13,493 bases of DNA from Actinomycetes bacterium (GTDB lineage: Bacteria > Actinomycetota > Acidimicrobiia > Acidimicrobiales > Acidimicrobiaceae): contig JAKAOC010000011.1 of the NCBI GenBank assembly GCA_021823385.1, positions 1 to 13,493 on the forward strand. Direction: 5' to 3'. The notes under the pieces are model-generated. The model was not told the origin of the DNA and did not search any database. It was given only the letters and a program-made list of their open reading frames with translations. Each line of letters starts with the position of its first letter. Position 1 is the stretch's first letter. Below, one piece after another: positions 5,584-13,493 of the stretch. A program made the translations under genes and the position numbers.

Positions 5584-7308
5584 TCACTCCGCCACGAGTT
5601 CCAGTTGGCTCTCGATCTGGTCGCGATCCATGGGCTGCCCGAGGTGGAATCCCTGCACTTTGTCGATGCCCAGCTTGCGCATGAGCCGGATCTGGCCGGC
5701 CTTCTCCACTCCGATGCCCACGACTTCCGCATTGAGGGAATGGGCCAGCTCCACCAGGCCGGAAAGAACGCCCCAAGAACGGGAGTTCTCCTCCAGGCCG
5801 AGCACCATCGCCCTGCCCAGTTTGACCTGAGAAACGTCGTAGCGGGAAAAGACGGCCAGCGCGCTGGCGCCGGAGCCGAACTCGTCGACGCTGAGGGCGA
5901 TTCCGGCGGCACCGAGGCGCGCCACCGAGTCGTGGCAAGTGCAGTCGAGGTCGGAATGGATATCGGAGAGCTCGACGAAGACGGAGCCCTGCAAGAGTTC
6001 CAGGGCCTGGATCCCATCGATGAGGGTGTTGGCCACCTCGGGCTCATCCAGCTCGTCTCCCGAGAGGTTGATGTTGAGCGCGAGGCCCGAGTTGGGATAG
6101 GTGCGCAGCCAGACTGCAAGCGCCTCCAGTGAGCTGGAGATGACGAAGGTCCCGACTCGGGGAAGACGTCCGATCTCTTTGGCAACCTGCATGAACTCCG
6201 CGGGGAACAGCATCCCCCGCTCCGGGTGGTGCATGCGCACCAGCGCCTCGACGCCGCCGATCCGCCCGCTGTCTAGGGAGTAGATCGGCTGGAACAGAAC
6301 CGTAAGGTCCTCCGCGTCGATCGCGCGCCGAACGTCGTTCTCGAAGCTCTTGCGCGCTCGGGCGTCGTTGGCTGACTCCTTGCTCGAATAGAACTCGACC
6401 TTGGCCGGCCCCCGCGCCTTGGCACGCTCCTTGGCAGCCATGGCATGCGAGATCGCCTCCTGAGCGTCGAGTCCCGGATCATCGAGTAGCGCCACGCCGA
6501 TGCTGGCCGTGACTACAACTTCTTCGCCCTCGGGAGCGACGACGGGGCTGTCCAGCACCGCCCTCAGCGCGCGCGTAAGCAATTCGGCCGATTCCTGGTC
6601 GGCAACGTCGGAAGCGAGGATTCCGAAGCGGTCTATCTCCAGATGCACCAGGATCTGATCGGTACCCAAGGCGTCCTCCAAGCGGTGGCCCACCACCTTG
6701 AGCACGGCACCGGCGCCGCTCGACCCGATCGCCCTCTCGATCACGCTGAATCTGTCCACGTCCACGACTATCAGCGCAGCACCTGGTACGTCGCGGCCCA
6801 GGCGCGGGCGAAGAAGCTCGTATTCGTGAAGCAGGAAGTCCCGCTGGCGCAACATGGTGACCTGGTCGATCCCGAACTCCTGGGGCGAGGACTCCTCTTG
6901 ATCGATCTGGTAAGGCTCCTCCTCCGCGCTTGCGTCGATAGGCTCGCCGTCCCAGCTGACGTAGTCGTCCATGGGCTCCAGAGCGATCAAAAAGCTGTCG
7001 GGATCCTGAGTCGTGGAATGGATCAGCGCGCGGACCCGCATGTAGGAGCCTCCGCCCTCCATCAGGCGAACCTCCACTTGGGTGGCCTCGCTCTCCTCGA
7101 AGAACGTTTGCAAAGCGGCCTCGAAAAGATCCAGGTCGGCAGGATGCACCAACACGGCAAGATCGAGGTTGTCGAGCTCGTTCGGCCCGTAGCCCAGCAG
7201 TACGGAAAACCCGGTGCTTATTGCGTTGACGCGCCTTCCCACACGCGCCAGCGACACCGTCGCCTCTTCGGCTCCAACTCCTGTATCCACGTCGATGTTG
7301 GTCTTCAT
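5584..7308 (-). CDS. PAS-GGDEF-EAL protein with degenerate c-di-GMP catalytic motifs
   Basis: A 574-residue soluble protein. The start chosen is the ATG complementary to 7306-7308, because GGAGGGG (complement of 7316-7322) sits 7 bases upstream. A PAS-like domain covers about 17-115 (LGYGPNELDNL...LVHPADLDLFEAAL). An acidic linker follows, then a GGDEF fold at about 173-305 (VVDVDRFSVIERAIG; VVVTASIGVALL) in which the GGDEF signature is replaced by LEIDRF (223-228), so cyclase activity is not expected. An EAL domain covers about 325-570: EALVR (Glu354), NINLS (Asn414) and Gln552 of VQGF are kept, but the usual TE is SD (449), DDFG is DEFG (475-476), the Asp of KID is Gly498, and the AEGVE Glu is Ile532. 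It probably senses or weakly hydrolyses c-di-GMP instead of making it. There is no membrane segment. It lies upstream of the MarP-like gene on the same strand. Confidence 0.92.
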   Translation of the reverse strand: MKTNIDVDTGVGAEEATVSLARVGRRVNAISTGFSVLLGYGPNELDNLDLAVLVHPADLDLFEAALQTFFEESEATQVEVRLMEGGGSYMRVRALIHSTTQDPDSFLIALEPMDDYVSWDGEPIDASAEEEPYQIDQEESSPQEFGIDQVTMLRQRDFLLHEYELLRPRLGRDVPGAALIVVDVDRFSVIERAIGSSGAGAVLKVVGHRLEDALGTDQILVHLEIDRFGILASDVADQESAELLTRALRAVLDSPVVAPEGEEVVVTASIGVALLDDPGLDAQEAISHAMAAKERAKARGPAKVEFYSSKESANDARARKSFENDVRRAIDAEDLTVLFQPIYSLDSGRIGGVEALVRMHHPERGMLFPAEFMQVAKEIGRLPRVGTFVISSSLEALAVWLRTYPNSGLALNINLSGDELDEPEVANTLIDGIQALELLQGSVFVELSDIHSDLDCTCHDSVARLGAAGIALSVDEFGSGASALAVFSRYDVSQVKLGRAMVLGLEENSRSWGVLSGLVELAHSLNAEVVGIGVEKAGQIRLMRKLGIDKVQGFHLGQPMDRDQIESQLELVAE

Positions 7309-7423
7309 CAGCAAGCCCCTCCGGCAACCATGGCGCGATAGAGCGCCGATGATCCGCCAACCGGCCAGCGCGGGCGCCGGGAAAACGCCAGGTAAGGCAC
7401 CCAAACGCCTCGGCGCGCTGGCA

Positions 7424-7453
7424 TAGATACGATATCGACAGCTTCAGGTGCAA
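7424..7453 (-). promoter_or_regulatory. Candidate promoter upstream of the GGDEF-EAL gene
   Basis: On the minus strand, TTGCAC (complement of 7448-7453) and TATCTA (complement of 7424-7429) are separated by 18 bases, inside the one AT-rich patch of this region. This would give a leader of roughly 110 bases before the ATG. A second -35-like TTGACG lies at the complement of 7475-7480. The match is by eye only, and the spacing is one above the optimum. Confidence 0.3.
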
Positions 7454-7502
7454 ATATGAGAAGAAATTGGCTCCCGTCAATCCCCTTCGCACCCGGCTTC
7501 AT

Positions 7503-7940
7503 TCAGCTCGAATCCTGGCCCGGTGCCGGGCACATTTCCTCGGTCAACGCCGCTATCTCATCCTCGACTTGGTACAGAAACGCGCGCTTCAGGATCTCGC
7601 CATTCGCGCCGACCGCCACGAAGGCGCGCCTGGCCCGCGAGCCATACGGAATCCTGACCTCCCTCGCCACCCCGTAGCGGGCGGCGATCAAGCCCTCTAC
7701 ATCCTCGAGCACCTCGGCGCCGCCCGACTCGAGCTCCTCCGGATGCGCGGCTGCCGCGGCCTCGACGATCACCACCACCGAATAGCCGGCGGCCCTCCAG
7801 CGCACCAGCGTGCCTGCGAGCGCTTTGCGCTCGAGCCGGTCGGCGGGAGAGTCCGGCTCGAGCAGCCAAAAAACCGCCCACGGCAGGGGCGACGAAGGTA
7901 TCGGTCCGATGACCGCATCAGCTCTCCTGGGAGGGTGCAT
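7503..7940 (-). CDS. Thioredoxin/peroxiredoxin-fold-like protein lacking the redox cysteine
   Basis: A 145-residue soluble protein. The start chosen is the ATG complementary to 7938-7940; the open frame continues upstream, but its extra residues overlap the divergent gene's leader and look non-coding. The order of elements recalls peroxiredoxins: a strand WAVFWLLEPDSPADRLE (21-37) at the usual YP..TPGCT peroxidatic site, a helix, strand YSVVVIVE (53-60), then AEVLEDVEGLIAARYGV (75-91; compare the family's D....A..YGV) and a pair RAFVAVGANGEIL (105-117; compare the family's ..FVID..G.I). The peroxidatic Cys is replaced (SPAD, 31-34), and the only Cys is residue 137 near the C-terminus. It may be a binding or scaffold relative, not a peroxidase. 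The family call rests on pattern alone. It is divergent from the CopD-like gene and 194 bases upstream of the EAL gene on the same strand. Confidence 0.7.
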   Translation of the reverse strand: MHPPRRADAVIGPIPSSPLPWAVFWLLEPDSPADRLERKALAGTLVRWRAAGYSVVVIVEAAAAAHPEELESGGAEVLEDVEGLIAARYGVAREVRIPYGSRARRAFVAVGANGEILKRAFLYQVEDEIAALTEEMCPAPGQDSS

Positions 7941-7948
7941 GCCTAAGA

Positions 7949-7977
7949 TATATACCCGCGCACCCGGGGGCACACAA
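7949..7977 (-). promoter_or_regulatory. Probable promoter giving a leaderless or near-leaderless transcript
   Basis: On the minus strand, TTGTGT (complement of 7972-7977) and TATATA (complement of 7949-7954) are separated by exactly 17 bases. Only 8 bases separate the -10 box from the ATG at 7938-7940, so transcription would start at or beside the start codon. This agrees with the lack of a Shine-Dalgarno there. Confidence 0.5.
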
Positions 7978-8003
7978 GCCAAGGGCAAGCGCTTCCTGTC
8001 TAC

Positions 8004-8020
8004 TGAAACGGGGTGTTTCG
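8004..8020 (+). repeat. Short inverted repeat upstream of the CopD-like gene
   Basis: GAAAC (8005-8009) and GTTTC (8015-8019) are separated by 5 bases, with a possible U-G pair extending the stem to 8004/8020. It ends 2 bases before the ATG at 8023, so it could be an operator or an RNA hairpin masking the start. It is short enough to be chance. Confidence 0.25.
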
Positions 8021-8022
8021 AC

Positions 8023-8427
8023 ATGCTGGCATCCGCCTTGGACGGGTTCAGGCTTTCCATCCACGTTCTGGCAGCGGCGATCTGGGTGGGTGGGCAGCTC
8101 ACCTTGGCCGGGCTGGTCCCTGCGCTGCGCGGAGCGGGTGAGGGCGTGGCCAATGTGGCCGCAAGGGCTTTCGCCAAGATATCCTGGCCCGCCTACGTGG
8201 TACTGGTGCTCACCGGCCTCTGGAACGTGGCCACCTTCCAGTCAGGCCAGACCAGCACCGCCTGGAAGGTCGTGCTGGGGGTGAAGTTGGCGGTTGTCGC
8301 CCTCTCGGGCCTCGCGGCCTGGCTGCACACGAAGGCCAAGACTCCGGCTCAGAACGCGGTCTGGGGCGCGATATCGGGAACCTCGGCGGCGGCCGCGATG
8401 ATTCTCGGGGTCTTCCTGGCCGGTTGA
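8023..8427 (+). CDS. Small CopD-like four-helix membrane protein
   Basis: A 134-residue integral membrane protein. Four hydrophobic segments: about 10-33 (IHVLAAAIWVGGQLTLAGLV), 55-72 (WPAYVVLVLTGLWNVATF), 83-102 (VVLGVKLAVVALSGLAAWLH) and 112-133. His14 in the HVLAAAIWVGG motif and His102 at the end of helix 3 are where CopD/YcnJ-type proteins place metal- or haem-binding residues. WVGGQL and VLVLTGLWN are typical of the short stand-alone actinobacterial members. Their function is not established; copper or haem handling is the usual guess. The start is ATG 8023. An in-frame ATG at 7939 has GGGAGG three to four bases upstream, but it would add 28 hydrophilic residues absent from the fold and overlap the divergent gene. 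Convincing plus-strand promoter elements were not found. gltB follows after about 220 bases. Confidence 0.82.
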   Translation: MLASALDGFRLSIHVLAAAIWVGGQLTLAGLVPALRGAGEGVANVAARAFAKISWPAYVVLVLTGLWNVATFQSGQTSTAWKVVLGVKLAVVALSGLAAWLHTKAKTPAQNAVWGAISGTSAAAAMILGVFLAG

Positions 8428-8649
8428 CATCGCCGGGGCCACGCGGGGGTAAGGCCTCACGCCTCGATCCGTCCGCCGAAGACGAAGAGGCGCTCTTCTC
8501 GAATGACTCCGATGGGCCCCGCTCCGGCTTGCTCACGCCCCGGGTAGGACGGCGCCTGTGGACTTAGTGGGCGTCTAATATTTATTAACCCATTGGGCCA
8601 ACGACGTCCCAGCGGAACCATTGGTACCCGTCTGGCATTGGAGACTCGA
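8428..8649 (+). other. Leader region of gltB (222 bases)
   Basis: Non-coding on both strands as far as I can judge. It contains a perfect 6-base hairpin, GAAGAG (8484-8489) and CTCTTC (8493-8498) around GCG, without a T-run. An abrupt AT-rich island at 8574-8590 is the most AT-rich stretch of the window. No known riboswitch pattern is recognised. An upstream TTG at 8593 would extend the gltB frame into the last 57 bases, but that stretch lacks the GC-rich third positions of the gene. Confidence 0.5.
8576..8581 (+). promoter_or_regulatory. Candidate -10 element for gltBD
   Basis: TAATAT, one base from TATAAT in composition and set in an AT-rich island within GC-rich sequence. The predicted transcript start would be near 8588-8590, giving a leader of about 60 bases before the TTG at 8650. 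No good -35 box is visible 16-18 bases upstream, which would suit an activator-dependent promoter. Confidence 0.35.
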
Positions 8650-11600
8650 TTGGCATCCGGCGCACCCGCCTCCCTTGGCAACACTCTTTATCGCCCTGAA
8701 TTCGAACACGACGCGTGCGGTGTCGCCTTCGTGGTGGATATCAAGGGCCGCAAGTCGCACGAGATCGTGGAAAAGGGCCTCACGGCGCTCATGAATCTCG
8801 AGCACCGGGGCGCCTCGGGCGCCGATCCAGACACCGGCGATGGCGCGGGAATCCTGATCCAGGTTCCTGACGCTTTTCTGCGTGCGGTGGCGGGCCTGGA
8901 GCTCCCCGGCCCGGGCCGCTACGCCACCGGGCTGGCCTTCTTCGACCGAGATGGCGACCGCGCCGCCACCAAGGCCGCCATCGGTGCCATCGCCGACCAG
9001 GAGTCGGTGGAGGTGCTCGGCTGGCGCGCAGTGCCGGTCGATAACTCGTCGCTTGGGGCGGGTTCAAAGAGCGTCGAGCCTCGAATTGAACAGCTGTTCA
9101 TTGCTTCGAAGGGGCGCACCCTGGAGGGGCTTCCCCTCGAGCGCCTGGCGTACGTGCTTCGCAAGAGGGTCGAGCATGAGGTGGGCGGGGTCTACTTCCC
9201 GTCTTTGTCCTCCCGCACCATGGTGTACAAGGGCATGCTCACCACACCGCAAGTCAGCCAGTACTACACCGACCTCTCCGACGAGCGGATGGTCTCCGCC
9301 CTGGCGCTGGTGCATTCGCGCTTCTCGACCAACACTTTCCCGTCCTGGTCGCTTTCCCACCCCTACCGCCTGATCGCGCACAACGGCGAAATCAACACGG
9401 TCAAGGGCAACCGCAACTGGATGCAGGCCCGCGAGAGCCTGCTTGCCTCCCACCTGTTCAGCGGGGACTTGAAAAGGATCTTCCCGATCTGCACACCGGG
9501 GGCATCGGATTCTGCCAGTTTCGACGAGGTCCTGGAACTGCTCCATCTCGGCGGAAGGCCGTTGCCGCATGCGGTGCTGATGATGATCCCGGAGGCATGG
9601 GAGAACCACCGGCAGATGCAGCCGCACAAGCGAGCCTTCTACCAGTTCCATGCCTCCCTAATGGAGCCGTGGGACGGCCCCGCCTCCATCGCGTTCACCG
9701 ACGGCACCCAGATCGGGGCGGTGCTGGACCGAAACGGCCTGCGCCCTTCGCGCTATTGGGTCACGAGCGACGGACTGGTTGTGATGGCTTCGGAGGTCGG
9801 CGTCCTCGACATCGAGCCCGAGCGGGTGGTTTCCCGTGGCCGGCTTCAGCCGGGCAAGATGTTCCTGGTCGACACCTTGGCGGGCCGCATCGTCGGAGAC
9901 GACGAGATCAAGGGCCGGCTCGCCGCCGAACACCCCTACCAGCAGTGGATCGACGAGAACCTGCTTTCGCTCGACGACCTACCCCCCCGCCACATGCTGG
10001 TTCCCCAGCACTCCAGCATCGTTTGGCAGCAGCGCCTCTTCGGCTACACCACCGAGGAAATGCGCATCATTGTCGCGCCAATGGCCAAGACCGGCCAGGA
10101 GCCCATTGGCTCGATGGGATCCGACACCCCCGTGGCGGTCCTCTCCGAGCGCTCACGCATGCTCTACGACTACTTCGCCCAGCTCTTCGCCCAGGTCACC
10201 AACCCGCCGTTGGACGCCATCAGGGAGGAGCTCGTCACCTCGATGGCCGGAACGATCGGGCCCGAGGGCAACCTGCTCGCGCCCGATGCCCACTCGGTGC
10301 GTCAAATCCAGCTGCCGTACCCGGTTATCGACAACGACGAGCTGGCCAAGCTCATGTACGTCTCCGAGCCAGGAGGTACCCCCGACTTCTCAGCGGCCGT
10401 CATCGACGGGGTGTACCCGGTCGATCAGGGAGGAGCCGGCATGGCCGCCGCGCTCGAGAACATCCGTGCCCAAGTGAGCGAACGAATCGCCGCGGGAGCG
10501 AACATCATCATTCTCTCGGACCGCCAGGCGGACCGCACGATGGCGCCCATCCCGGCTCTGCTCCTCACCTCCGCCGTTCACCACCACCTGATCCGGACCA
10601 AGAAGCGCACGCAAGTGGCCCTGGTGGTGGAAACCGGCGAGGCGCGTGAGGTGCACCACATGGCGCTCCTGATCGGCTACGGCGCGGCGGCGATCAACCC
10701 CTATCTGGTCTTCGACTCCATAGTGGACATGATCCGCGAGGGTGTGCTCGAGGACATCCCGCCGCGGAGGGCAATCCACAACTACGTAAAGGCGGCGTGC
10801 AAGGGGGTGCTGAAGGTGATGTCCAAGATGGGCATCTCCACCGTCGCCTCCTACACGGGGGCCCAGGTCTTCGAGGCCGTCGGCCTGAAGACGAGCTTCG
10901 TTGACGAGTACTTCACCGGAACCCCCTCGCGCATCGAGGGAGTCGGGATCGAGGAGATAGCCTCCGAGGTCGCCGCTCGCCATCACCTGGCCTTCGCGGA
11001 GCGCCAGTCGGAGCTCGCCTACCGCGAGCTCGAGGTGGGCGGGGAGTACCAGTGGCGTCGCGAAGGCGAGCACCACCTCTTCAGCCCCGAGACCGTCTTC
11101 AAGCTCCAGCACTCCACGCGCGCCAAGCGGTTCGACGTCTTCTCCGACTACGCGAGGCTGGTGGACGACCAGTCAAAGCGACTGGCCACGATACGAGGGC
11201 TGATGAAGCTGCGCACCGGGGTTAGGCCTCCCGTTCCGATCGAGGAGGTCGAGCCCGTGTCGGAGATCGTGAAGCGCTTCTCGACCGGGGCCATGAGCTA
11301 CGGCTCCATCTCCAAAGAGGCGCACGAGACCCTGGCCATCGCCATGAATCGGCTGGGAGCCAAGTCCAACACCGGCGAGGGCGGAGAGGATCCCGAGCGC
11401 TTCGTTCTCGATGAGAACGGGGACTCCCGCAAGTCCGCCATCAAGCAGGTGGCGTCCGGGCGCTTCGGCGTGACAAGTGAATACCTTGCCAATGCCACCG
11501 ACATCCAGATCAAGATGGCCCAGGGTGCCAAGCCCGGGGAGGGCGGTCAGCTCCCCGGAGACAAGGTCTACCCGTGGATCGCCAAGACGCGCTACTCCAC

Positions 11601-13158
11601 TCCGGGTGTGGGCCTCATCTCTCCGCCTCCCCACCACGACATCTACTCCATCGAGGATCTCGCCCAGCTCATCTTCGACCTGAAGAACGCCAACCCCGAG
11701 GCGCGCGTTCACGTGAAGCTGGTAGCAGAGGTCGGAGTGGGCACGGTGGCCGCGGGCGTGGCAAAGGCACACGCCGACGTGGTTCTGATCTCGGGTCACG
11801 ACGGAGGCACGGGAGCGTCTCCGCTCACCTCGCTAAAGCACGCCGGCATACCGTGGGAGCTCGGATTGGCGGAAACGCAGCAGACCCTTATCGGGAACGG
11901 GCTGCGCGACCGGATCGTCGTCCAGGTTGACGGCCAGCTCAAGACGGGTCGCGACGTGGTGATAGCCGCGCTGCTCGGCGCCGAGGAGTTCGGCTTCGCC
12001 ACGGCGCCGCTGGTCGTTTCCGGATGCATCATGATGAGGGTCTGCCACTTGGACACCTGCCCGGTGGGGATCGCCACTCAGAACCCCGAGCTGCGCAAGA
12101 ACTTCAGCGGCAAGCCCGAGTTCGTGGTCACCTTCTTCGAGTACATCGCCGAGCAGGTGCGCACCCACTTGGCCGAGCTGGGCTTCCGCAGCCTCGACGA
12201 GGCCATAGGCCAGGTGGAGCTGCTGGACGCCACCGAGGCCATCGCGCACTGGAAGGCGGCCGGCCTCGACCTTTCTCCGATCCTGTCGACCGCGCATCTG
12301 GTGGACGAGCCTCCGCGCAAAAGCTCGGTGAAGCAGGAGCACGGTCTGGAGCGCGTCCTCGACAATCGCCTGGTAGACGCCGCATGGAATGCCCTTGCCA
12401 ACGGTGGCAAGGTGCGGGGCGAGTTCGAGATCCGCAACCTGAACCGCTCGGTCGGAACCATGCTCGGGTACGAGCTGACCAAGCGCTGGGGTGGCGCCGG
12501 CCTTCCCGAGGCATCCATCGACTTCACCTTCACCGGCTCCGCCGGGCAGAGCTTCGGCGCCTTCGTCCCCAAGGGGATAAAGCTCACCCTCGTGGGAGAT
12601 GCCAACGACTACGTGGGCAAAGGCCTGTCCGGCGGGACCCTGGTGGTACGGCCCGACTCCCGCTCGACCTTGGTGGCGGAAGAGAACATCATCGCGGGGA
12701 ACGTCATCCTCTACGGCGCGACCGCGGGCAAGGCCTTCATCCGCGGCATCGTGGGCGAGCGCTTTTGTGTGCGCAACTCGGGCGCCACGGCCGTCGTCGA
12801 AGGGGTGGGCGACCATGGCTGCGAATACATGACAGGTGGCCGGGTCGTGGTGCTCGGCCAAACCGGCAGAAATTTCGGAGCCGGCATGTCCGGAGGCGAG
12901 GCGTACGTCTGGGATCCCGAGCGCCGCTTCGCGGAGCTGGCAAATCCGGAAATGATCGACCTGGATCCACTGGAGGAGGACGACCGGTCCTGGCTCTTCC
13001 AGATCATCTCCGAGCATCTCCGTGAAACCGGCTCGACCAGGGCGGAGGCGATCCTGGCCAACTTCGACCATGAGGTGGACCGCTTCGTGAAGGTCTTCCC
13101 GCGCGACTACAAGCGGGTGCTCATGGCCAGCCGCCGCGCCTCGGCACAAGGCGCCTGA
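8650..13158 (+). CDS. gltB: Glutamate synthase (NADPH) large subunit
   Basis: A full-length alpha subunit of GOGAT: glutamine + 2-oxoglutarate + 2 e- gives two glutamates, with NADPH electrons delivered by GltD. 1502 residues from TTG 8650, chosen because GGAG (8640-8643) lies 6 bases upstream and because the 22-residue propeptide suits actinobacterial GltB; TTG 8593 is the alternative (1521 residues). Cys23 in DACGVAF becomes the N-terminal nucleophile after processing. The glutaminase domain (about 23-420) has [12 protein letters not shown] (from 222) and HNGEIN (Asn245). The central domain follows. The FMN synthase domain (about 820-1190) includes PGEGGQLPG (962-970) and [14 protein letters not shown]. 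Cys1126, Cys1132 and Cys1137 have the 6/5 spacing of the [3Fe-4S] cluster ligands. The C-terminal beta-helix (about 1250-1450) has repeated GxGxG turns. No frameshift or missing key residue was seen. gltD follows after 30 bases. Confidence 0.98.
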   Translation: MASGAPASLGNTLYRPEFEHDACGVAFVVDIKGRKSHEIVEKGLTALMNLEHRGASGADPDTGDGAGILIQVPDAFLRAVAGLELPGPGRYATGLAFFDRDGDRAATKAAIGAIADQESVEVLGWRAVPVDNSSLGAGSKSVEPRIEQLFIASKGRTLEGLPLERLAYVLRKRVEHEVGGVYFPSLSSRTMVYKGMLTTPQVSQYYTDLSDERMVSALALVHSRFSTNTFPSWSLSHPYRLIAHNGEINTVKGNRNWMQARESLLASHLFSGDLKRIFPICTPGASDSASFDEVLELLHLGGRPLPHAVLMMIPEAWENHRQMQPHKRAFYQFHASLMEPWDGPASIAFTDGTQIGAVLDRNGLRPSRYWVTSDGLVVMASEVGVLDIEPERVVSRGRLQPGKMFLVDTLAGRIVGDDEIKGRLAAEHPYQQWIDENLLSLDDLPPRHMLVPQHSSIVWQQRLFGYTTEEMRIIVAPMAKTGQEPIGSMGSDTPVAVLSERSRMLYDYFAQLFAQVTNPPLDAIREELVTSMAGTIGPEGNLLAPDAHSVRQIQLPYPVIDNDELAKLMYVSEPGGTPDFSAAVIDGVYPVDQGGAGMAAALENIRAQVSERIAAGANIIILSDRQADRTMAPIPALLLTSAVHHHLIRTKKRTQVALVVETGEAREVHHMALLIGYGAAAINPYLVFDSIVDMIREGVLEDIPPRRAIHNYVKAACKGVLKVMSKMGISTVASYTGAQVFEAVGLKTSFVDEYFTGTPSRIEGVGIEEIASEVAARHHLAFAERQSELAYRELEVGGEYQWRREGEHHLFSPETVFKLQHSTRAKRFDVFSDYARLVDDQSKRLATIRGLMKLRTGVRPPVPIEEVEPVSEIVKRFSTGAMSYGSISKEAHETLAIAMNRLGAKSNTGEGGEDPERFVLDENGDSRKSAIKQVASGRFGVTSEYLANATDIQIKMAQGAKPGEGGQLPGDKVYPWIAKTRYSTPGVGLISPPPHHDIYSIEDLAQLIFDLKNANPEARVHVKLVAEVGVGTVAAGVAKAHADVVLISGHDGGTGASPLTSLKHAGIPWELGLAETQQTLIGNGLRDRIVVQVDGQLKTGRDVVIAALLGAEEFGFATAPLVVSGCIMMRVCHLDTCPVGIATQNPELRKNFSGKPEFVVTFFEYIAEQVRTHLAELGFRSLDEAIGQVELLDATEAIAHWKAAGLDLSPILSTAHLVDEPPRKSSVKQEHGLERVLDNRLVDAAWNALANGGKVRGEFEIRNLNRSVGTMLGYELTKRWGGAGLPEASIDFTFTGSAGQSFGAFVPKGIKLTLVGDANDYVGKGLSGGTLVVRPDSRSTLVAEENIIAGNVILYGATAGKAFIRGIVGERFCVRNSGATAVVEGVGDHGCEYMTGGRVVVLGQTGRNFGAGMSGGEAYVWDPERRFAELANPEMIDLDPLEEDDRSWLFQIISEHLRETGSTRAEAILANFDHEVDRFVKVFPRDYKRVLMASRRASAQGA

Positions 13159-13188
13159 CGCCGGCGACGAGAAGGAGAATCGATTCGA

Positions 13189-13493
13189 ATGGGAAACCCT
13201 CGCGGATTCATGCAGTACCAACGTGGCGGCCTCACGCGGCGGCCCGCCGGCCTGCGAATACATGACTGGAAGGAGGTCTACCTCCCCTTCTCCGACCAGG
13301 ACCTGACGGTCCAGGCCGCCCGTTGCATGGATTGTGGCATCCCCTTCTGCCACCAGGGATGCCCACTCGGGAACCTCATTCCCGAGTGGAACGACTTGAT
13401 CTACCGCAACGAGTGGAAAGAGGCGATCCGGCGACTTCATGCCACCAACAACTTTCCCGAGTTCACCGGCCGCCTCTGCCCCGCGCCCTGGAT
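13189..13493 (+). CDS. gltD: Glutamate synthase (NADPH) small subunit, 3'-truncated by the window
   Basis: The first 101 residues of the beta subunit, which oxidises NADPH through FAD and passes electrons to GltB via two [4Fe-4S] clusters. The opening [12 protein letters not shown] is typical of Glt[20 protein letters not shown] carries the four-cysteine CxxCGxPFCxxGCP cluster motif, and a further Cys in GRLCPAPW starts the second cluster set just before the window ends. The ATG at 13189 is preceded by GAAGGAG (13171-13177), 11 bases upstream, slightly long but the only good site. It lies 30 bases after the gltB stop on the same strand, so it is clearly the same operon. FAD- and NADPH-binding domains lie outside the window. 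Confidence 0.97.
   Translation, partial: MGNPRGFMQYQRGGLTRRPAGLRIHDWKEVYLPFSDQDLTVQAARCMDCGIPFCHQGCPLGNLIPEWNDLIYRNEWKEAIRRLHATNNFPEFTGRLCPAPW

Noticed and set aside
5605..6132. Plus-strand frame of 175 residues opposite the EAL domain
   Set aside because: The opposite strand encodes unmistakable EAL motifs. This translation is a shadow without its own ribosome site.
7309..7404. 32-residue N-terminal extension of the GGDEF-EAL protein
   Set aside because: The downstream ATG has GGAGGGG at ideal spacing, and the extension has no domain content.
6479..7492. Minus-strand frame of 337 residues overlapping the PAS-GGDEF region in another frame
   Set aside because: Arg/Gly-rich frameshifted shadow. 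The real frame carries PAS and GGDEF-fold motifs and a strong ribosome site.
11833..13440. A 535-residue open frame on the minus strand opposite gltB and gltD
   Set aside because: It is a mirror of strongly conserved coding sequence on the plus strand. Long antisense frames are common in GC-rich genes, and its translation has no recognisable domain.
1..13493. tRNA, rRNA, CRISPR array, insertion sequence or attachment site
   Set aside because: No repeated spacer pattern, transposase motif, terminal inverted repeats with target duplication, or tRNA-like arm pattern was seen on either strand.

Overview
The window is dense, high-GC bacterial chromosome (roughly two-thirds G+C) with no RNA genes, mobile elements or CRISPR. 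The best guess for the host is an actinobacterium. Supporting signs are a MarP-type membrane serine protease with the characteristic cysteine pair, a GltB with a short actinobacterial-style propeptide, frequent TTG/GTG starts and a probable leaderless promoter. This rests on protein features, not on any marker gene.

Layout. (1) Bases 1-1284, plus strand: the 3' part of an isochorismatase-superfamily amidohydrolase, joined by a 1-base stop/start overlap to a metal-site-depleted polysaccharide-deacetylase-fold protein of the PuuE allantoinase / cyclic-imide hydrolase type. (2) 1278-2033, minus: an unrecognised 251-residue protein whose 3' end overlaps the previous gene tail to tail. (3) 2140-4069, plus: two GT-A-fold glycosyltransferases, probably co-transcribed. 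(4) 4271-7940, minus: a MarP-like protease, a PAS-GGDEF-EAL protein with substituted catalytic motifs, and a thioredoxin/peroxiredoxin-fold protein lacking the redox cysteine. (5) 8023-8427, plus: a small four-helix CopD-like membrane protein. (6) 8650 to the window end, plus: gltB and the start of gltD, the two subunits of NADPH-type glutamate synthase.

How the genes work together. gltBD is a housekeeping nitrogen-assimilation operon converting glutamine + 2-oxoglutarate to two glutamates. The first two genes could form a two-step catabolic module, opening a cyclic imide/ureide ring and then hydrolysing the resulting amide or carbamoyl group, which would also release ammonia. The glycosyltransferase pair probably adds sugars to a surface polysaccharide or glycolipid. 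The minus-strand block combines envelope stress proteolysis with a probable c-di-GMP sensor. Nothing here looks like a wholly new system. The most interesting items are the imide/ureide module, the degenerate GGDEF-EAL protein, the degenerate N-terminal half of the first glycosyltransferase, and the start and leader of gltB.
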